Positions 11,624-23,312 of a stretch of 64,000 nucleotides of DNA are shown here, one piece after another. The stretch spans positions 2,852,001 through 2,916,000 of the forward strand of contig CP025776.1 in the NCBI GenBank assembly GCA_002886105.1, read 5' to 3'. The notes under the pieces were generated by a model, which was not told the origin of the DNA, did no database searches, and saw only the letters and a list, made by a program, of their open reading frames with translations. This DNA is from Enterobacter sp. EA-1. GTDB taxonomy: Bacteria > Pseudomonadota > Gammaproteobacteria > Enterobacterales > Enterobacteriaceae. The first letter of the stretch is position 1. Each line of letters opens with the position of its first letter. The translations under genes and the position numbers were made by a program.

Positions 11624-12921
11624 ATGAAGAAGCTGTTCGTCCAGTTTTACCTTCTGCTGTTCGTGTGCTTTATCGTGATGACCATGCTGGTGGGTCTGGT
11701 GTACAAATTCACTGCCGAGCGCGCAGGTCGCCAGACCCTTGATGACCTGATGAAGAGTTCACTCTATTTGATGCGCAGCGAGCTGCGAGAAATTCCGCCG
11801 CATCAATGGGCGAATACCCTGAAAGAGCTGGATCTGAATCTCTCCTTTAATCTGCGTATCGAGCCAATGAGCAAATTCACGCTCGATGCGCCGCATGCGC
11901 AACGGCTGCGTGAAGGCGACATTGTGGCGCTGGATTCTGAATACACCTTTATTCAGCGTATTCCGCGTAGCCACTATGTGCTGGCTGTAGGGCCGGTACC
12001 GTATCTGTTTTTCCTGCATGAAATGCGCCTGCTGGATATGGCGCTGATGGCCTTTATTGCTATCTCCCTCGCTTTCCCGGTGTTTATCTGGATGCGACCG
12101 CACTGGCAAGAGATGCTACGGCTCGAATCCGCTGCCCAGCGTTTTGGCGAAGGCCATCTTGAGGAGCGTATCCATTTTGACAGCGCATCCAGTTTTGAAC
12201 GGTTAGGCATCGCGTTTAACCAAATGGCGGACAATATTAATGCGTTGATCGCCAGTAAAAGCAGCTCATTGATGGTATTGCGCATGAATTGCGAACCCCG
12301 CTGGTCCGGCTACGCTACCGGCTGGAGATGAGCGATAACCTTAGTGAAGCCGAGCACGCCGCGCTGAACCGCGATATCGGGCAACTGGAGGCGCTGATTG
12401 AAGAGCTGCTGACCTACGCCCGCCTCGATCGCCCACAAACCGAACTGAAGCTGACCAGCCCGGATTTGCCTGCCACCGGGTTTAACAGCTATATGGATGA
12501 TGCGCGTACGATGAATCCGCAGCATCAGCTATTGCTGACCTGCACACCGGCGATGATTATGGCGCGCTGGATATGCGTCTGATGGAGCGGGTGCTGGATA
12601 ATCTGGTGAACAATGCGCTGCGCTATTGCCAGCAAACGGTCAAAGTCACGTTACAACGCCGGGGGTTCACAGGCCACGCTGATCGTCGAAGACGATGGCC
12701 CGGGCATCGCGCCGGAAGAACGTCAGCGCGTATTTGAGCCCTTTGTTCGCCTTGATCCCAGCCGCGATCGCGCCACGGGCGGCTGCGGTCTTGGGCTGGC
12801 GATTGTCCACTCCATTGCCCGGTGTGCATTTGGCGGCGAAGTGCTGTGTTCGCAAAGCGAACTGGGCGGCGCGCAATTTACCTTCAACTGGCCCATCTAT
12901 CATCACATTGTGCTGCCCTGA
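11624..12921 (+). CDS. rstB: RstB, sensor histidine kinase
   Basis: Inner-membrane kinase of the RstA/RstB pair. Helix 1 (MKKLFVQFYLLLFVCFIVMT), periplasmic domain about residues 30-135, helix 2 (MALMAFIAISLAFPVFIWM), then HAMP, the H-box with the phosphorylated His in IAHELRTPL, N-box NLVNNALRYC and G-boxes DDGPGIAPEE and GCGLGLAIV. The frame breaks near 12256 (A run one short), so the H-box appears only in the next frame. At 12473-12480 the expected CCTGG is written CCACCGGG, adding a codon, and further breaks lie near 12555 and 12655. Length near 430 residues, normal for the family. Confidence 0.93.
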
Positions 12922-12973
12922 TGAGGCTGCAACCGGCGCAGTGGCTGGAAGCCCTGCGCTTGTGTTATAACCA

Positions 12974-12996
12974 AAAGTATGTTGTAACTAAAAAGG
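12974..12996 (+). promoter_or_regulatory. Ter site (TerB-like) in the tus promoter
   Basis: AGTATGTTGTAACTAAA at 12976-12992 matches the core of E. coli Ter sites. It sits eight bases before the tus start, the same arrangement as TerB, where Tus bound to Ter both stops replication forks and represses its own gene. Confidence 0.88.
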
Positions 12997-13003
12997 ACAG
13001 ATG

Positions 13004-13927
13004 ATGGCTGCCTTAGACCTTATCGATCGCCTTAATACGACCTTCCGCCAGCTTGAACAGGAGCTGGTCGCCTTGAAAACGGAATTGAATGCATGCCGCT
13101 TGATGGCCGGGCGCGTATTTACGCTGCCGGAGATCCCCGAAGGGTGCGGAGCACGACCCGCTGACGTGTATTCATGTGCAGCAGCATTGGTAAACCTGCA
13201 GCAGAGCTGGCACTACACCATTACACGCATCTGTTTATCCAGCAGCAGTCGGAAAACCGCAGCAGTAAAGCGGCGGTGCGTCTGCCGGGGTGCTTTGCTA
13301 CCAGACGAATGCGGCGACGCGCGCCATGCTGGAGAACGCGTCAGCGCCATTAACGCTGAAACTTACCTTTGAGCGTATTGTCACCGTGGAGTCGGGCCTT
13401 CCCTCCGCAGCCCGTTTTGAGGTGGGTGCACCGTCACCTGCCGGGCCTGATCACGCTCAATGCCTACCGGACGCTGACGGTCATTGACGCAGCCACCATC
13501 CGCTTTGGCTGGGCCAATAAGCACATTATTAAGAACCTCAGCCGTGATGAAGTGCTGGCGCAACTGGAAAAGAGTATGAAATCCCCACGCGCCGTCGCCG
13601 CCACCGGACGCGGGAACAATGGCTGGTTCGGGTCGAGCAGGAGTACAACGACATAGCCGCCCTGCCGAAACAGGCGCGGTTGAAGATCAAGCGGCCGGTA
13701 AAAGTGCAGCCGATTGCGCGGGTATGGTATTCAGGGGCGCAAAACAGGTGCAGTACGCCTGCCCGACCCCGCTGATTGCCTTTATTTCTGAGGAAAATGG
13801 AGGAACGGTGCCGGACATTGGCGAGCTACTGGATTACCACGCCGATAATGTTCAGCACCGGTATAAACCTGAGGCGCAGCCGCTAACGCTGATGATCCCG
13901 CGGCTGCACCTCTATCTTGCGGGTTAA
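13004..13927 (+). CDS. tus: Tus, replication terminator protein
   Basis: DNA-binding protein that halts replisomes at Ter sites in one orientation. The start [20 protein letters not shown] is at 13004 (an ATG three bases earlier is possible). Conserved stretches are [41 protein letters not shown] and the C-terminal [16 protein letters not shown], which carries DNA-contacting strands. Breaks: about 13145-13190, 13285, 13340-13370, 13422 (extra G), 13485 and 13601-13607 (CCTGG written CCACCGG). Joined length is about 308 residues, near the E. coli 309. It overlaps the fumC end by four bases, convergently. Confidence 0.92.
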
Positions 13928-15326
13928 GCGGGTTTCATACTGCCAACCATCGATTCCGGGCGCACCCAACTGTCAAACTCGGCCTCCGTCAGGTAACCGA
14001 GCGCCAGCGCCGAGGCTTTCAGTGTGAGTCCTTCTTTGTGCGCTTTTTTGGCGATTTCCGCCGCTTTGTCGTAACCGATATGAGTATTGAGCGCCGTCAC
14101 CAGCATCAGTGACTCATTAAGCAGTTGATCGATTCGCTCACGGTTCGGTTCAATGCCCACCGCACAGTGCGCATTGAAGCTTTCCATCCCATCCGCCAGT
14201 AAACGAACGGATTGCAGGAAATTGTGGATCACCAGCGGGCGAAAAACATTGAGTTCAAAGTTGCCGGATGCGCCGCCAATGTTTACCGCCACATCGTTGC
14301 CCAGCACCTGCGCGCACAGCATTGTCATGGCTTCGCACTGTGGGGTTGACCTTACCCGGCATGATCGAGCTACACCGGCTCGTTTTCCGGAATGGCAATT
14401 TCACCGATACCGCAACGGGGACCAGAAGCCAGCCAGCGGACATCGTTGGCAATCTTCATCAACGACGCCGCCAGTCCTTTCAACGCGCCATGCATCTGCA
14501 CCAGCGCATCACAGGTTGCCAGCGCCTCGGAATTTATTCGGCGCGGTGATAAACGGTTGCCGGGTGGTATTCGCCAGCTCTTCCGCCACGCGTCGGGCAT
14601 ATTCCGGATGAGTATTCAGCCCGGTGCCAACGGCGGTGCCACCCAGCGCCAGCTCGCCAAGGTGCGGCAGATTCAGTTCAATGTGTTTGAGATTGTGCTC
14701 CAGCATCGCCACCCAGCCGGAGATCTCCTGACCGAGCGTGAGCGGCGTGGCGTCCTGCAAATGGGTACGGCCGATTTTGACGATATCAGCAAAGGCGATG
14801 GATTTTTCGCTGAGCGTCTGCTTCCCCAGCACCTGAAGCTGGGGCAGTAAATGTTCGCGTACCGCAATCACCGCCGCCACATGCATGGCGGTGGGAAACA
14901 CGTCATTCGAACTCTGGCTTTTTATTGACGTCATCATTGGGATGGATTTTACGCTCCATGCCGCGTACGCCGCCGAGGATCTCGCTGCCGCGATTCGCCA
15001 GCACCTCATTCATGTTCATATTGCTTTGCGTGCCGGACCCGGTCTGCCAGATTGCCAGCGGAAACTCGTCGGGATGTTTCCCCTCCAGCACCTCATCCGC
15101 CGCCGCAATAATGGCGCCAGCTTTTCGGCAGGCAGCAATCCCAGATCCTGGTTTACCTTCGCCGCCGCACGTTTGGTCAGCGCCAGCGCGTGGATCAGCG
15201 AGACCGGCATTTTTCCGTTGAAATACGGAAATGCTCGAGCGATCGCTGGGTCTGCGCTCCCCACAGCTTATCGGCCGGGACGTCAATCGCGCCCATTGAA
15301 TCTTTCTCACTGCGATGCGTTGTCAT
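13924..15326 (-). CDS. fumC: FumC, class II (iron-free) fumarase
   Basis: Interconverts fumarate and malate without an iron-sulfur cluster, so it works under oxidative or iron stress. The start [20 protein letters not shown] is at 15326; a longer upstream frame lacks family support. Visible motifs are [36 protein letters not shown] and the signature [11 protein letters not shown] near 14370 (frame broken there by misplaced bases). Breaks near 15205, 15120, 14930, 14550 and 14330-14400. The C-terminus [15 protein letters not shown] matches E. coli. It is transcribed in the same direction as fumA upstream, with a terminator between. Confidence 0.95.
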
Positions 15327-15431
15327 TACTTTCTCCTTGAATACAAAGTGGTGTTGAGTGCCGACATTGCTCACCTGCAAACAAGTCAAAGTATTGATGC
15401 TTTTATTATGTCGTTTAATGCTTTGTGCTTT

Positions 15432-15456
15432 AAAAAAAACCGCCCCGAAGGGCGGT
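15432..15456 (-). terminator. terminator after fumA
   Basis: ACCGCCC-CGAA-GGGCGGT stem; on the minus strand it is followed by eight T. Confidence 0.85.
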
Positions 15457-15460
15457 GATA

Positions 15461-17109
15461 TTACTTCACGCAGCGCGCGCACTGCCCGGACTGGATCTGC
15501 TGGAAGAAGTCGTTGCCTTTGTCATCCACGAGGATAAACGCCGGGAAGTCTTCAACGTCAATTTTCCAGATCGCCTCCATACCCAGCTCAGGGTACGCCA
15601 CGCACTCCAGACTTTTAATGCTGTTTTGCGCCAGAATCGCCGCCGGGCCGCCAATGCTTCCCGGGTAGAACCCACCGTGTTTCGCGCAGGCGTCCGTCAC
15701 CTGCTGGCTGCGGTTGCCTTTCGCCAGCATGATCATGCTGCCGCCCTGCGACTGCAACTGATCAACGTAGGAGTCCATGCGCCCGGCGGTGGTCGGGCCC
15801 AGCGAGCCTGACGCGTAACCTTCCGGCGTTTTCGCCGGGCCTGCGTAGTAAATCGGGTGATCTTTCACATATTGCGGCAGCGGTTGACCGTTATCCATCA
15901 GTTCTTTCAGCTTCGCATGGGCAATATCGCGCGCGACCATAATGGTGCCGCTCAGCGACAGGCGCGTGGAGACCGGATATTGCGTCAGCTGCGCTAGAAT
16001 CTCTTTCATCGGGCGGTTGAGATCCACCTTCACCGCCTCACCCTCGCCTGCCTGACGCAGCGCCTGCGGGATGTATTTGCCCGGGTTCTGCTCCAGTTTT
16101 TCCAGCCAGATGCCATCGCGGTTAATTTTACCTTTGATATTACGGTCCGCTGAGCAGGAAACCCCCATCCCCACCGGGCAGGAGGCGCCATGGCGCGGCA
16201 GACGGATCACGCGAATATCATGGGCAAAATATTTCCCGCCAAACTGCGCGCCGAGGCCAAGGTTTTGCGCTTCCAGCAGCAGTTCCTGTTCCAGTTGCAC
16301 ATCGCGGAATGCCCCGGCCATGCTCGTTACCTTCCGTTGGCAGCGCGTCATAATATTTGGTTGAGGCCAGTTTCACCGTCTTAAGCGTGGCTTCCGCCGA
16401 AGTGCCGCCAATCACAAAAGCGATATGGTATGGCGGGCAGGCGGCAGTACCGAGGGTGAGCATCTTCTCGACCGGTGTAATTTTTGAGTTTCGCCGGGGT
16501 AATAAGCGCCTTGGTTTCCTGATACAGATAGGTTTTGTTGGCTGAGCCACCACCCTTGGCGATGCAGAGAAATTTGTACTCGTCGCCATCCACGCTGTAG
16601 AGATCAATCTGCGCTGGCAGGTTGCTGCCGGTATTCACTTCTTTATACATATCGAGCGCGGCGTTTTGCGAATAACGCAGGTTGTCGTCGATATAGGTGT
16701 TATAGACCCCGCGCGCCAGCGCCGCTTCATCACCGCCGCCCGTCCACACGCGCTGCCCTTTTTACCCATGATGATGGCGGTACCGGTATCCCCGGCAGGT
16801 AGGCAGAATCCCCTTCGCAGCGATCTCCGAGTTGCGCAGAAACTGTAGCGCAACATATTTGTCGTTCTCGCTGGCTTGCGGGTCATCCAGAATGTCCGCC
16901 ACCTGCTGTTGGTGCGCCGGGCGCAGTAAGAAGGACGCATCGTGGAAAGCATGCTGAGCCAGCAGCGTCAGCGCCTGCGGATCGACTTTCAGGATCTCCT
17001 GCCCCTCGAAGTGGGCGACGGAAACATGGTCGCGGCTGAGCAGATAGTATTCGGTGTCATCCTTTCCGAGCGGGAAAGGTTCCTGATAATAAAAGGGTTT
17101 GTTCGACAT
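15461..17109 (-). CDS. fumA: FumA-type class I [4Fe-4S] fumarase
   Basis: Iron-sulfur fumarase of the TCA cycle, about 548 residues. The start [20 protein letters not shown] is at 17109 and the end QCARCVK at 15461. The cluster cysteines expected in LPTCQDTG, in ACPPYHIAF and in [14 protein letters not shown] can all be found, the first only after repairing 16789-16796, where CCTGG on the plus strand became CCCCGG. Other breaks: about 16735-16760, 16480-16490 and 16318-16330. From 16330 to 15461 the frame is open. FumB is nearly identical in sequence, but the position beside fumC and manA points to fumA. Confidence 0.94.
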
Positions 17110-17306
17110 TGTTCTCTCACTTACGACACGATCTGGTTATTGTTCAGGCAGCATATCCCTCTGCCCTCTGGCATAGCGAGTCGCCATATCCTACACAATT
17201 TTTTAACAAAAACTGAGACTAGTACGACTTTTGTCCCCGCTGGTTACTTCGCAAGGGTTTATTGCTTTAATGACGCAATAATGTGTTCAATTGAAAGGGC
17301 TTGATA

Positions 17307-18483
17307 ATGCAAAAACTCATTAACTCCAGTGCAGAACTATGCCCGGGGAAGTCATACTGCGTTAACGGAACTCTACGGTATCGCGAATCCCGACAACCTG
17401 CCGATGGCGGAGTTATGGATGGGCGCCCACCCGAAGAGCAGCTCAAAAGTCGTGGATGCCAGCGGTCAACCCCGTGCGTTGCGCGATGTGATCGACCGAG
17501 GACAAACGCCGCCTGCTGGGGACTGCCGTTGCCGAACGTTTTGGTGAATTGCCGTTTCTGTTTAAAGTGCTGTGTGCCGATCAGCCGCTCTCCATCCGGT
17601 GCATCCGGAACAAGAAAAACTCCGAAGCCGGCTTTGCCAAAGAGAACGCCGCCGGGATCCCGCTGAACGCCGCCGAGCGCAATTATAAAGATCCGGAACC
17701 ATAAACCGGAGCTGGTGTTCGCCCTGACGCCATTCCCCGGCGATGAATGCGTTTCGCGAGTTTTCCGACATCGTTTCATTATTGCAGCCGGTTGCCGGTG
17801 CGCATCCTGCTATCGCCCATTTCCTGCAAGCGCCGGGCGCTGAGCGCCTGAGTGAACTGTTTGCCGCATTACTGAATATGCAGGGTGAGGAAAAATCCCG
17901 CGCGCTGGCGGTACTGAAATCCGCGCTGGAACATCAGCAAGGGGAACCGTGGCAGACCATCAAGGCCATTGCGGCGTTCTACCCTGACGACAGCGGCCTC
18001 TTCTCTCCGCTGCTGCTCAACGTGGTGAAACTCAATCCGGGCGAAGCCATGTTTCTGTTTGCCGAAACGCCGCATGCCTACCTGAAAGGCGTGGCGCTGG
18101 AAGTGATGGCGAACTCGGATAACGTTCTGCGTGCGGGGCTAACGCCGAAATATATTGATATTCCGGAACTGGTGGCCAACGTGAAATTTACGCCGAAACC
18201 GGCAGGAGAATTACTGACCCGGCCCACCCGCAACGGCGCGGAGCTCGATTTCCCGATCCCGGTGGAGGATTTTGCCTTCTCTCTGCACGATCTGTCGCCA
18301 ACGGAAACCACACTGACGCAACAGAGCGCCGCGATTGTCTTCTGTGTGGAAGGCGAAACGGTGCTGAGCAAAGGCGCAGAGCGTCTGGTGTTGAAACCGG
18401 GCGAATCCGCATTTATTGCCGCGGATGAATCTGCGGTGGCGGCAAGCGGTACAGGCCGACTGGCGCGCGTGTTTAATAAGTAA
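17307..18483 (+). CDS. manA: ManA, mannose-6-phosphate isomerase
   Basis: Zinc type I isomerase joining mannose 6-phosphate with fructose 6-phosphate, feeding GDP-mannose synthesis and mannose use. The start MQKLINS is at 17307. The AELWMGAHPKSS motif is visible, and the zinc-site IQVHP appears after repairing 17596-17599 (CCAGG written CCGG). The long open part from 17743 to the stop holds the LNPGEAMFLFAETPHAYL signature. Breaks: 17325, 17341-17345 (CCTGG written CCCGG), 17496-17501 (CCGAGG for CCAGG), 17596, about 17700 and 17733-17738. About 391 residues joined. It is divergent from fumA, as in E. coli. Confidence 0.94.
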
Positions 18484-18548
18484 GACTAAGTTACTGTATT
18501 TTTTAGCAAGGATTGCTAAGCTTGGGGTAACTAACTCAACAGTCCGGT

Positions 18549-18578
18549 GCGGTTTACACCGCCCGGTTTCATTTTTTA
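18549..18578 (+). terminator. probable terminator after manA
   Basis: GCGGT/ACCGC stem (18549-18553 and 18558-18562) with a T-rich tract some ten bases on. The gap between stem and T-run is long, so the call is weak. Confidence 0.4.
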
Positions 18579-18590
18579 TGGATAAACGCT

Positions 18591-20112
18591 ATGAAAAAAA
18601 CGCTGGTTGCCGCAGGAGTGATCGTTGCACTGGGTGTCGTCTGGACCGCAGGCGCACCGGGTACACAGGAAACAACTTGAAGGCCGTCTGGCCGAGATGG
18701 TCAGTGAGGCAAATGCGCAAATTAAGCGCAACGCACCGGAAGCCAATGTCGAACTGCTGGCGCAGGATTATCGCCGTGGTCTCTTCTCCAGCCAGTTCAA
18801 CCTGCAAATCAAACCGGTAGACGGCAGTGAAAACCCGTGGCTGAAACCGGGCCAGAGCATTGTGCTGCATGAAGTCGTCGATCACGGCCCGCTACCGCTG
18901 GCGCAGTTGAAATCATTCAATCTGATGCCGTCGATGGCGTCTGTCCATACTCAGCTTGTTAATAACGACGTGACCAAAGCGCTGTTCGAGGATTGCGAAG
19001 GGCGAATCACCGTTTACTGCCGACACGCGGATTGGCTACAGCGGGGATACCCGCAGCGATATCAGCCTGCGCCCGCTTAACTCGGAAAAAGATGGCGAGA
19101 AAGTGGCCTTCAGTGGCGGCGAGTTCCGCCTCACCGCCGATAAAGACGGCAATGCCATTTCACTGAGCGGCTCCGCTGAGAGCGGCCCGTGAATGCAGTC
19201 AATGAATACGGTCAGAAAGTGCAACTGTCGTTCAACAACCTTAAAACCGATGGATCCAGCGAACTGGCCAGCTTCGAAGAGCGCGTAGGAAGCCAGAAAC
19301 TGAGCCTCGATAAGCTCACCATCGCCATTGAGAATAAAGAAATGGCGGTGCTGGACGGGATGAATATCAACGCGAAATCTGAAGTCGCGGCGGACAAAAA
19401 ACCATTAACAGCCAGCTGAACTACACGCTGAACAGCCTGAAAGTTCAGGGGCAGGATCTGGGCAGCGGCAATCTGACGTTGAAAGTGGGCCAGATTGATG
19501 GTCAGGCATGGCACCAGTTTAGCCAGCAGTATAATGCGCAAACCCGCGCCCTGATGGCGCAGCCGGATGTGGTGCAGAACCCGGAACTGTATCAGCAAAA
19601 AGCAACCGAGGCCTTCCTGAGCGCCGTACCGCTGCTGCTGAAAGGCGAACCGGTGATTACCATTGCACCGCTGAGCTGGAAAATGCCAAAGGTGAAACCA
19701 CGTTTAACCTTTCATTGTTCCTGAAAGATCCCGCTACCGTGACCGCAGCACCGCAAACGCTGGCGGAAGAAGTCGACCGGAATGTGAAATCTCTCGACAG
19801 CAAGCTGACTATCCCGGTGGATATGGCCACCGAGTTTATGACTCAAATTGCGAAGCTGGAGGGCTATCAGCAGGAAGATGCGGCGAAGCTGGCGAACCAG
19901 CAGGTGAAAGGCCTTGCGGCAATGGGACAGATGTTCCGCATCACCACGCTTGAGAACAACAATATCCTTGCCAGCCTGCAATATGCCAATGGCCGAGTCA
20001 CGCTGAACGGTGAAAAATGCCGCTTGAGCAGTTTGTCGGTATGTTCGGGTTGCCGTCGCTGCAACAGCCGGATGAAACCCCACCGCTGACACCTGCGGTT
20101 CCGCAGCAATAA
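18591..20112 (+). CDS. ydgA: YdgA, DUF945 family protein
   Basis: Conserved DUF945 protein of about 500 residues, membrane anchored by an N-terminal helix (start MKKTLVAAGVIVALGVVWTA); function unknown, linked to motility and envelope in relatives. Recognisable stretches: LVNNDVTKALFE, KVQLSFNNLKTDGSSELASF, QLNYTLNSLKVQGQDLGSG, GQIDGQAWHQFSQQYNAQTR and KLTIPVDMATEFMTQIAKLE. Breaks near 18650, 19005, 19190, 19400, 19678 and 20015. The tail TPAVPQQ ends at 20112. It stands alone between manA and add, with its own terminator. Confidence 0.88.
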
Positions 20113-20117
20113 TCCAG

Positions 20118-20143
20118 AAAGCCCCTCTGTGGAGGGGCTTTTA
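20118..20143 (+). terminator. terminator after ydgA
   Basis: AAGCCCCTC-TGTG-GAGGGGCTT stem followed by four T. Confidence 0.85.
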
Positions 20144-20335
20144 TCCCACCCGGCTGTTTCAATCAGATGCCCACAGCAAAATAGGTATGTCGTGTTGCCA
20201 GATTCATTGCCGCCAGCGCTGTACCCGGCAAGAGAATAATGACGCGATTTCGCTTTGCTGGTTGCGCAACATAGATTTTTACCGCCTTTTTCTTCTTATA
20301 ATGCTCTGCACTTTATCAAAAATAAGAGTGCGACC

Positions 20336-21338
20336 ATGATAGATCCCAACCTGCCACTAACTGATATTCATCGCCACCTTGACGGCAACATCCGTGCCCA
20401 AACCATTCTGGATCTTGGCCGCCAGTTCAATTTAACGCTCCCCGCCGGGACGCTCGACACTCTGCGCCCGCATGTTCCAGGTCACCTCTAATGAACCGGA
20501 TCTGGTGAGTTTTCTGGCCAAACTCGACTGGGGGAGTAAAAGTGCTGGCGTCACTGGATGCCTGCCGCCGCGTTACGTATGAAAATATGCAGGATGCCGC
20601 GCAAAACGGTCTGCACTATGTCGAACTCCGCTTCTCGCCGGGTTATATGGCCGACCCATAACCTACCGGTGGCTGGCGTGGTTGAAGCGGTGATTGCCGG
20701 GATCCGCGAAGGCAGTCGCGACTTTAATGTTGAGGCGCGTTTAATTGGCATTATGAGCCGCACCTTTGGTGAAGCCGCCTGTTTGCAGGAACTGGAAGCG
20801 CTGCTGGCCCATCGGGATGGCATCACTGCACTGGATCTGGCCGGCGACGAACTGGGCTTCCCGGGAAGTCTGTTTCTGCCGCACTTTAACCGCGCGCGAT
20901 GCAGGCTGGCGCATCACCGTGCATGCGGGAGAAGCCGCGGGTCCGGAGAGCATCTGGCAAGCAATCCGTGAACTGGGTGCTGTGCGCATCGGGCATGGCG
21001 TAAAAGCCATTGAGGATGCCGCACTGATGGATTTCTCCTTGCGGAGCAGCGGATCGGTATCGAATCCTGTCTGACATCGAATATTCAGACCAGCACCGTC
21101 GCGTCGCTGGCGCGTCATCCGCTGAAAACATTCCTTGAGCACGGTATTCTGGCCAGCATCAATACCGACGATCCGGCGGTTCAGGGCGTGGAAATTGGTC
21201 ACGAATATAATGTGGCCGCCCCGGCAGCAGGGCTGAGCCGCGAGCAGATCCGCCGAGGCACAAATCAACGGGCTGGAGATGGCGTTTCTCAGCGACAGCG
21301 AGAAACAGGCGCTTCGCGATAAGGTCGCTACAGCATAA
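20336..21338 (+). CDS. add: Add, adenosine deaminase
   Basis: Zinc enzyme turning adenosine and deoxyadenosine into inosine and deoxyinosine in purine salvage. The start [20 protein letters not shown] holds the two His zinc ligands (HRH). Further sites: [17 protein letters not shown] with the catalytic Glu region, [11 protein letters not shown] and [11 protein letters not shown] with the metal Asp. Breaks: 20477 (extra C, which happens to create a CCAGG), about 20531-20536 (extra G), about 20655, about 20900, about 21042 and 21253-21258 (CCGAGG for CCAGG). About 333 residues joined. In E. coli K-12 uidABC and malXY lie to its left; here ydgA is the direct neighbour. Confidence 0.93.
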
Positions 21339-21343
21339 TGAAA

Positions 21344-21371
21344 AACCGCTCACGTTTTGGCGTGAGCGGTT
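21344..21371. terminator. terminator between add and ydgJ
   Basis: Eleven-base stem (21344-21354 with 21361-21371); the A run before it gives a T run for the minus-strand ydgJ transcript, so it serves ydgJ best. Confidence 0.8.
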
Positions 21372-21376
21372 CATCT

Positions 21377-22418
21377 TCAGGTGAGACTCAGCGTGGCGCG
21401 GTGTTTCGCCGACTCAATACCCAGTTCAATCAGTTCCATGATCCGGATCGCTCCGGCTGGCCGGAACCGGGTTCTCCCCGACGCCGTTCAGCGCATCGCG
21501 GATCGCGGCATAATAAGCAGGGTAATTCCCCGGCAGCGTTAGCCAGTTCTCTTCCTGACGCTCTTCGCCGTCCACGCGAGTCAACACCCCATCGCGCATG
21601 TCATAGCCCCAGTCCGCCTGCGGCAGGCGCGCGCCGCTTTTCAGACACTCCTCCTGCGGATCGAGACCGTATTTCACATAACTGCCACGGCTGCCGTGCA
21701 CAATATAACGAGCCGATTCAGCCGCCGCCAGCAGGGTACCGTGCAGTATTACTCTACGCTGCGGGTAAGAGAGCACCGCATGGAAATAGTCTGTTGACTG
21801 GGCTCCGGGGCGTAACTGTGCCAGATCGACCGTCATGGAAACAGGCAGACCAAACAGGTTAACCGCCTGATCAAGCAGGTGCGGCGCTAAGTCGTACCAG
21901 ATCCCGCTGCCCGGACCGCCCTGTTCGCGCCAGCGGTTACGCACCTGCGGGCGGTAGCGGTCGAAATGGGATTCGAAATACGCCACTTCACCAAGCGTAC
22001 CGTCGGCAAGCAGCGCTTTTAGCGTCAGGAAATCGCTGTCCCAACGGCGGTTGTGGAACACCGACAGCACACGTCCAAGGCTGCGCGCCAGCGCATCCAG
22101 TTCACGGGCTTGTGACAACGTCACCGTAAAGGGTTTGTCCACCACAACATGCTTACCGGCTTCCAGCGCCGCTTTCGCCAGCGGGAAGTGCGTATCGTTG
22201 GGGGTCGGGATGACGATCAAATCGATTTGCGGATCGTTAAACAGGTGTTTAGGTTCCGAAACAACCGACACTGTAGGCCAATCCGCTTTCACTTTCGCTT
22301 CATCACTGCTGGAAATCGCCGCCAGCTCCATCCCTGCCGTTCCGGCAATCAGCGGCGCGTGGAAGGTTTTACTGGCATAGCCATAACCGATTAATCCGAC
22401 ACGGATATTATCACTCAT
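21377..22418 (-). CDS. ydgJ: YdgJ, Gfo/Idh/MocA-family oxidoreductase
   Basis: Predicted NAD(P)-dependent dehydrogenase; substrate unknown. The N-terminal Rossmann fold reads VGLIGYGYASKTFHAPLIAG, and the EAGKHVVVDKPFTVT motif carries the catalytic Lys-Pro pair. The frame is open from 22418 to about 21455, where the expected CCAGG is written CCGGAG; beyond it the other frame gives MELIELGIESAKHRATLSL and a stop at 21377. Joined length is about 346 residues, as in E. coli. It is a single gene, convergent with add. Confidence 0.9.
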
Positions 22419-22631
22419 ATTGCGGCCTCTCCTCGTTGGATGAGCTATTTCACACTATCTGCCCGGTGGCGACAACCCGTTCAGTTATTGCCGGGGTAGA
22501 TCGTTTAAATAAACATCTTTCAGCCCCTGCTGGTTTCGGCCTCGGAATCTGCTTAAATCGGGATCAACGCCTTGCCGCCAACGGGCGGTATCAGTAACAT
22601 GCGTGGGCTAACATCAGGGAGTAGTAGAAGT

Positions 22632-22796
22632 ATGGCCGCAATCTTCAATCGGATCATTGAATTAATGGGCTGGGTCGTGCTCGGCGTATCAACCATACTG
22701 TTGGTTTTCGCCAGCCATATTGATAATTACCAGCCGCCGGAACAAAGCATCGTTGTACAGAAAAATAGCGTGCTGCGCACGCCTTGCGGCGAGTAA
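22632..22796 (+). CDS. blr: Blr, small divisome-associated membrane protein
   Basis: A single hydrophobic helix (IIELMGWVVLGVSTILLVFA) followed by ASHIDNYQPPEQS, matching E. coli Blr, a small inner-membrane protein that associates with the cell-division machinery and affects beta-lactam tolerance. As written the frame runs to 22796, with a tail not seen in the family. If the A run at about 22762-22766 is one short, the protein would end VQKK at TAG near 22769, close to the normal length. ATG 22632 adds about five residues before the usual MNRLIEL start. Confidence 0.82.
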   Translation: MAAIFNRIIELMGWVVLGVSTILLVFASHIDNYQPPEQSIVVQKNSVLRTPCGE

Positions 22797-23008
22797 ATAA
22801 ACAAGCAGATGTTTATTGCCAGTCATGGTGAAGATCGTTACTCTTCTACCGGGCGCTGTTCTGGCGCCGGTTTCATTCGGAAAGAAAACTCTTAATTTAA
22901 TGGCAGAACAATCAGCGACTATTTACGTCCTGTTAATAATGTTTATTATTCGAACGAATTATACACACCTGTATTTCTGCCTCTTTGATTATATGGATAA
23001 CCCTCAAC

Positions 23009-23224
23009 ATGACCGTCCGAGGACTATTTATTAAAATTTCGCAAAATCAGTTCGCTTGAAAGTCTGGAAAATTGTTTGATCACCTTAACTACACCCTGAG
23101 CGATAACGAAGAGCTCATCAATATGTACCGCGCAGCGGATCATCGGCGTGCTGAACTGGTCTCCGGCGGTCGTCTGTTTGACATTGGGTGCGTTCCTAAA
23201 TCCGTCTGGCATTACGTGCAATAA
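23009..23224 (+). CDS. cnu: Cnu (YdgT), Hha/YmoA-family H-NS partner
   Basis: Small protein that binds H-NS and StpA and also oriC DNA; it helps silence horizontally acquired genes. The start ATG 23009 gives [20 protein letters not shown] only when CCGAGG at 23017-23022 is read as CCAGG; as written a stop follows within a few codons. A second slip near 23068-23072 must also be allowed. The rest reads [20 protein letters not shown] and ends SVWHYVQ at 23224, giving about 71 residues as in E. coli. Confidence 0.88.
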
Positions 23225-23312
23225 CGCCACTGGCAATCAGCGTGTAATGCTTTATACTCGTCGCCCGGCGCAATGAACCTATCGCAATAATGCCCTGAGC
23301 GAGGAATGCAGT

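Noticed and set aside
20163-20270. A minus-strand open frame between ydgA and add that reads like a hydrophobic protein tail (ending HTYFAVGI)
   Set aside because: It has no usable start codon and no recognisable family; it may be a relic, but there is not enough to call a gene.
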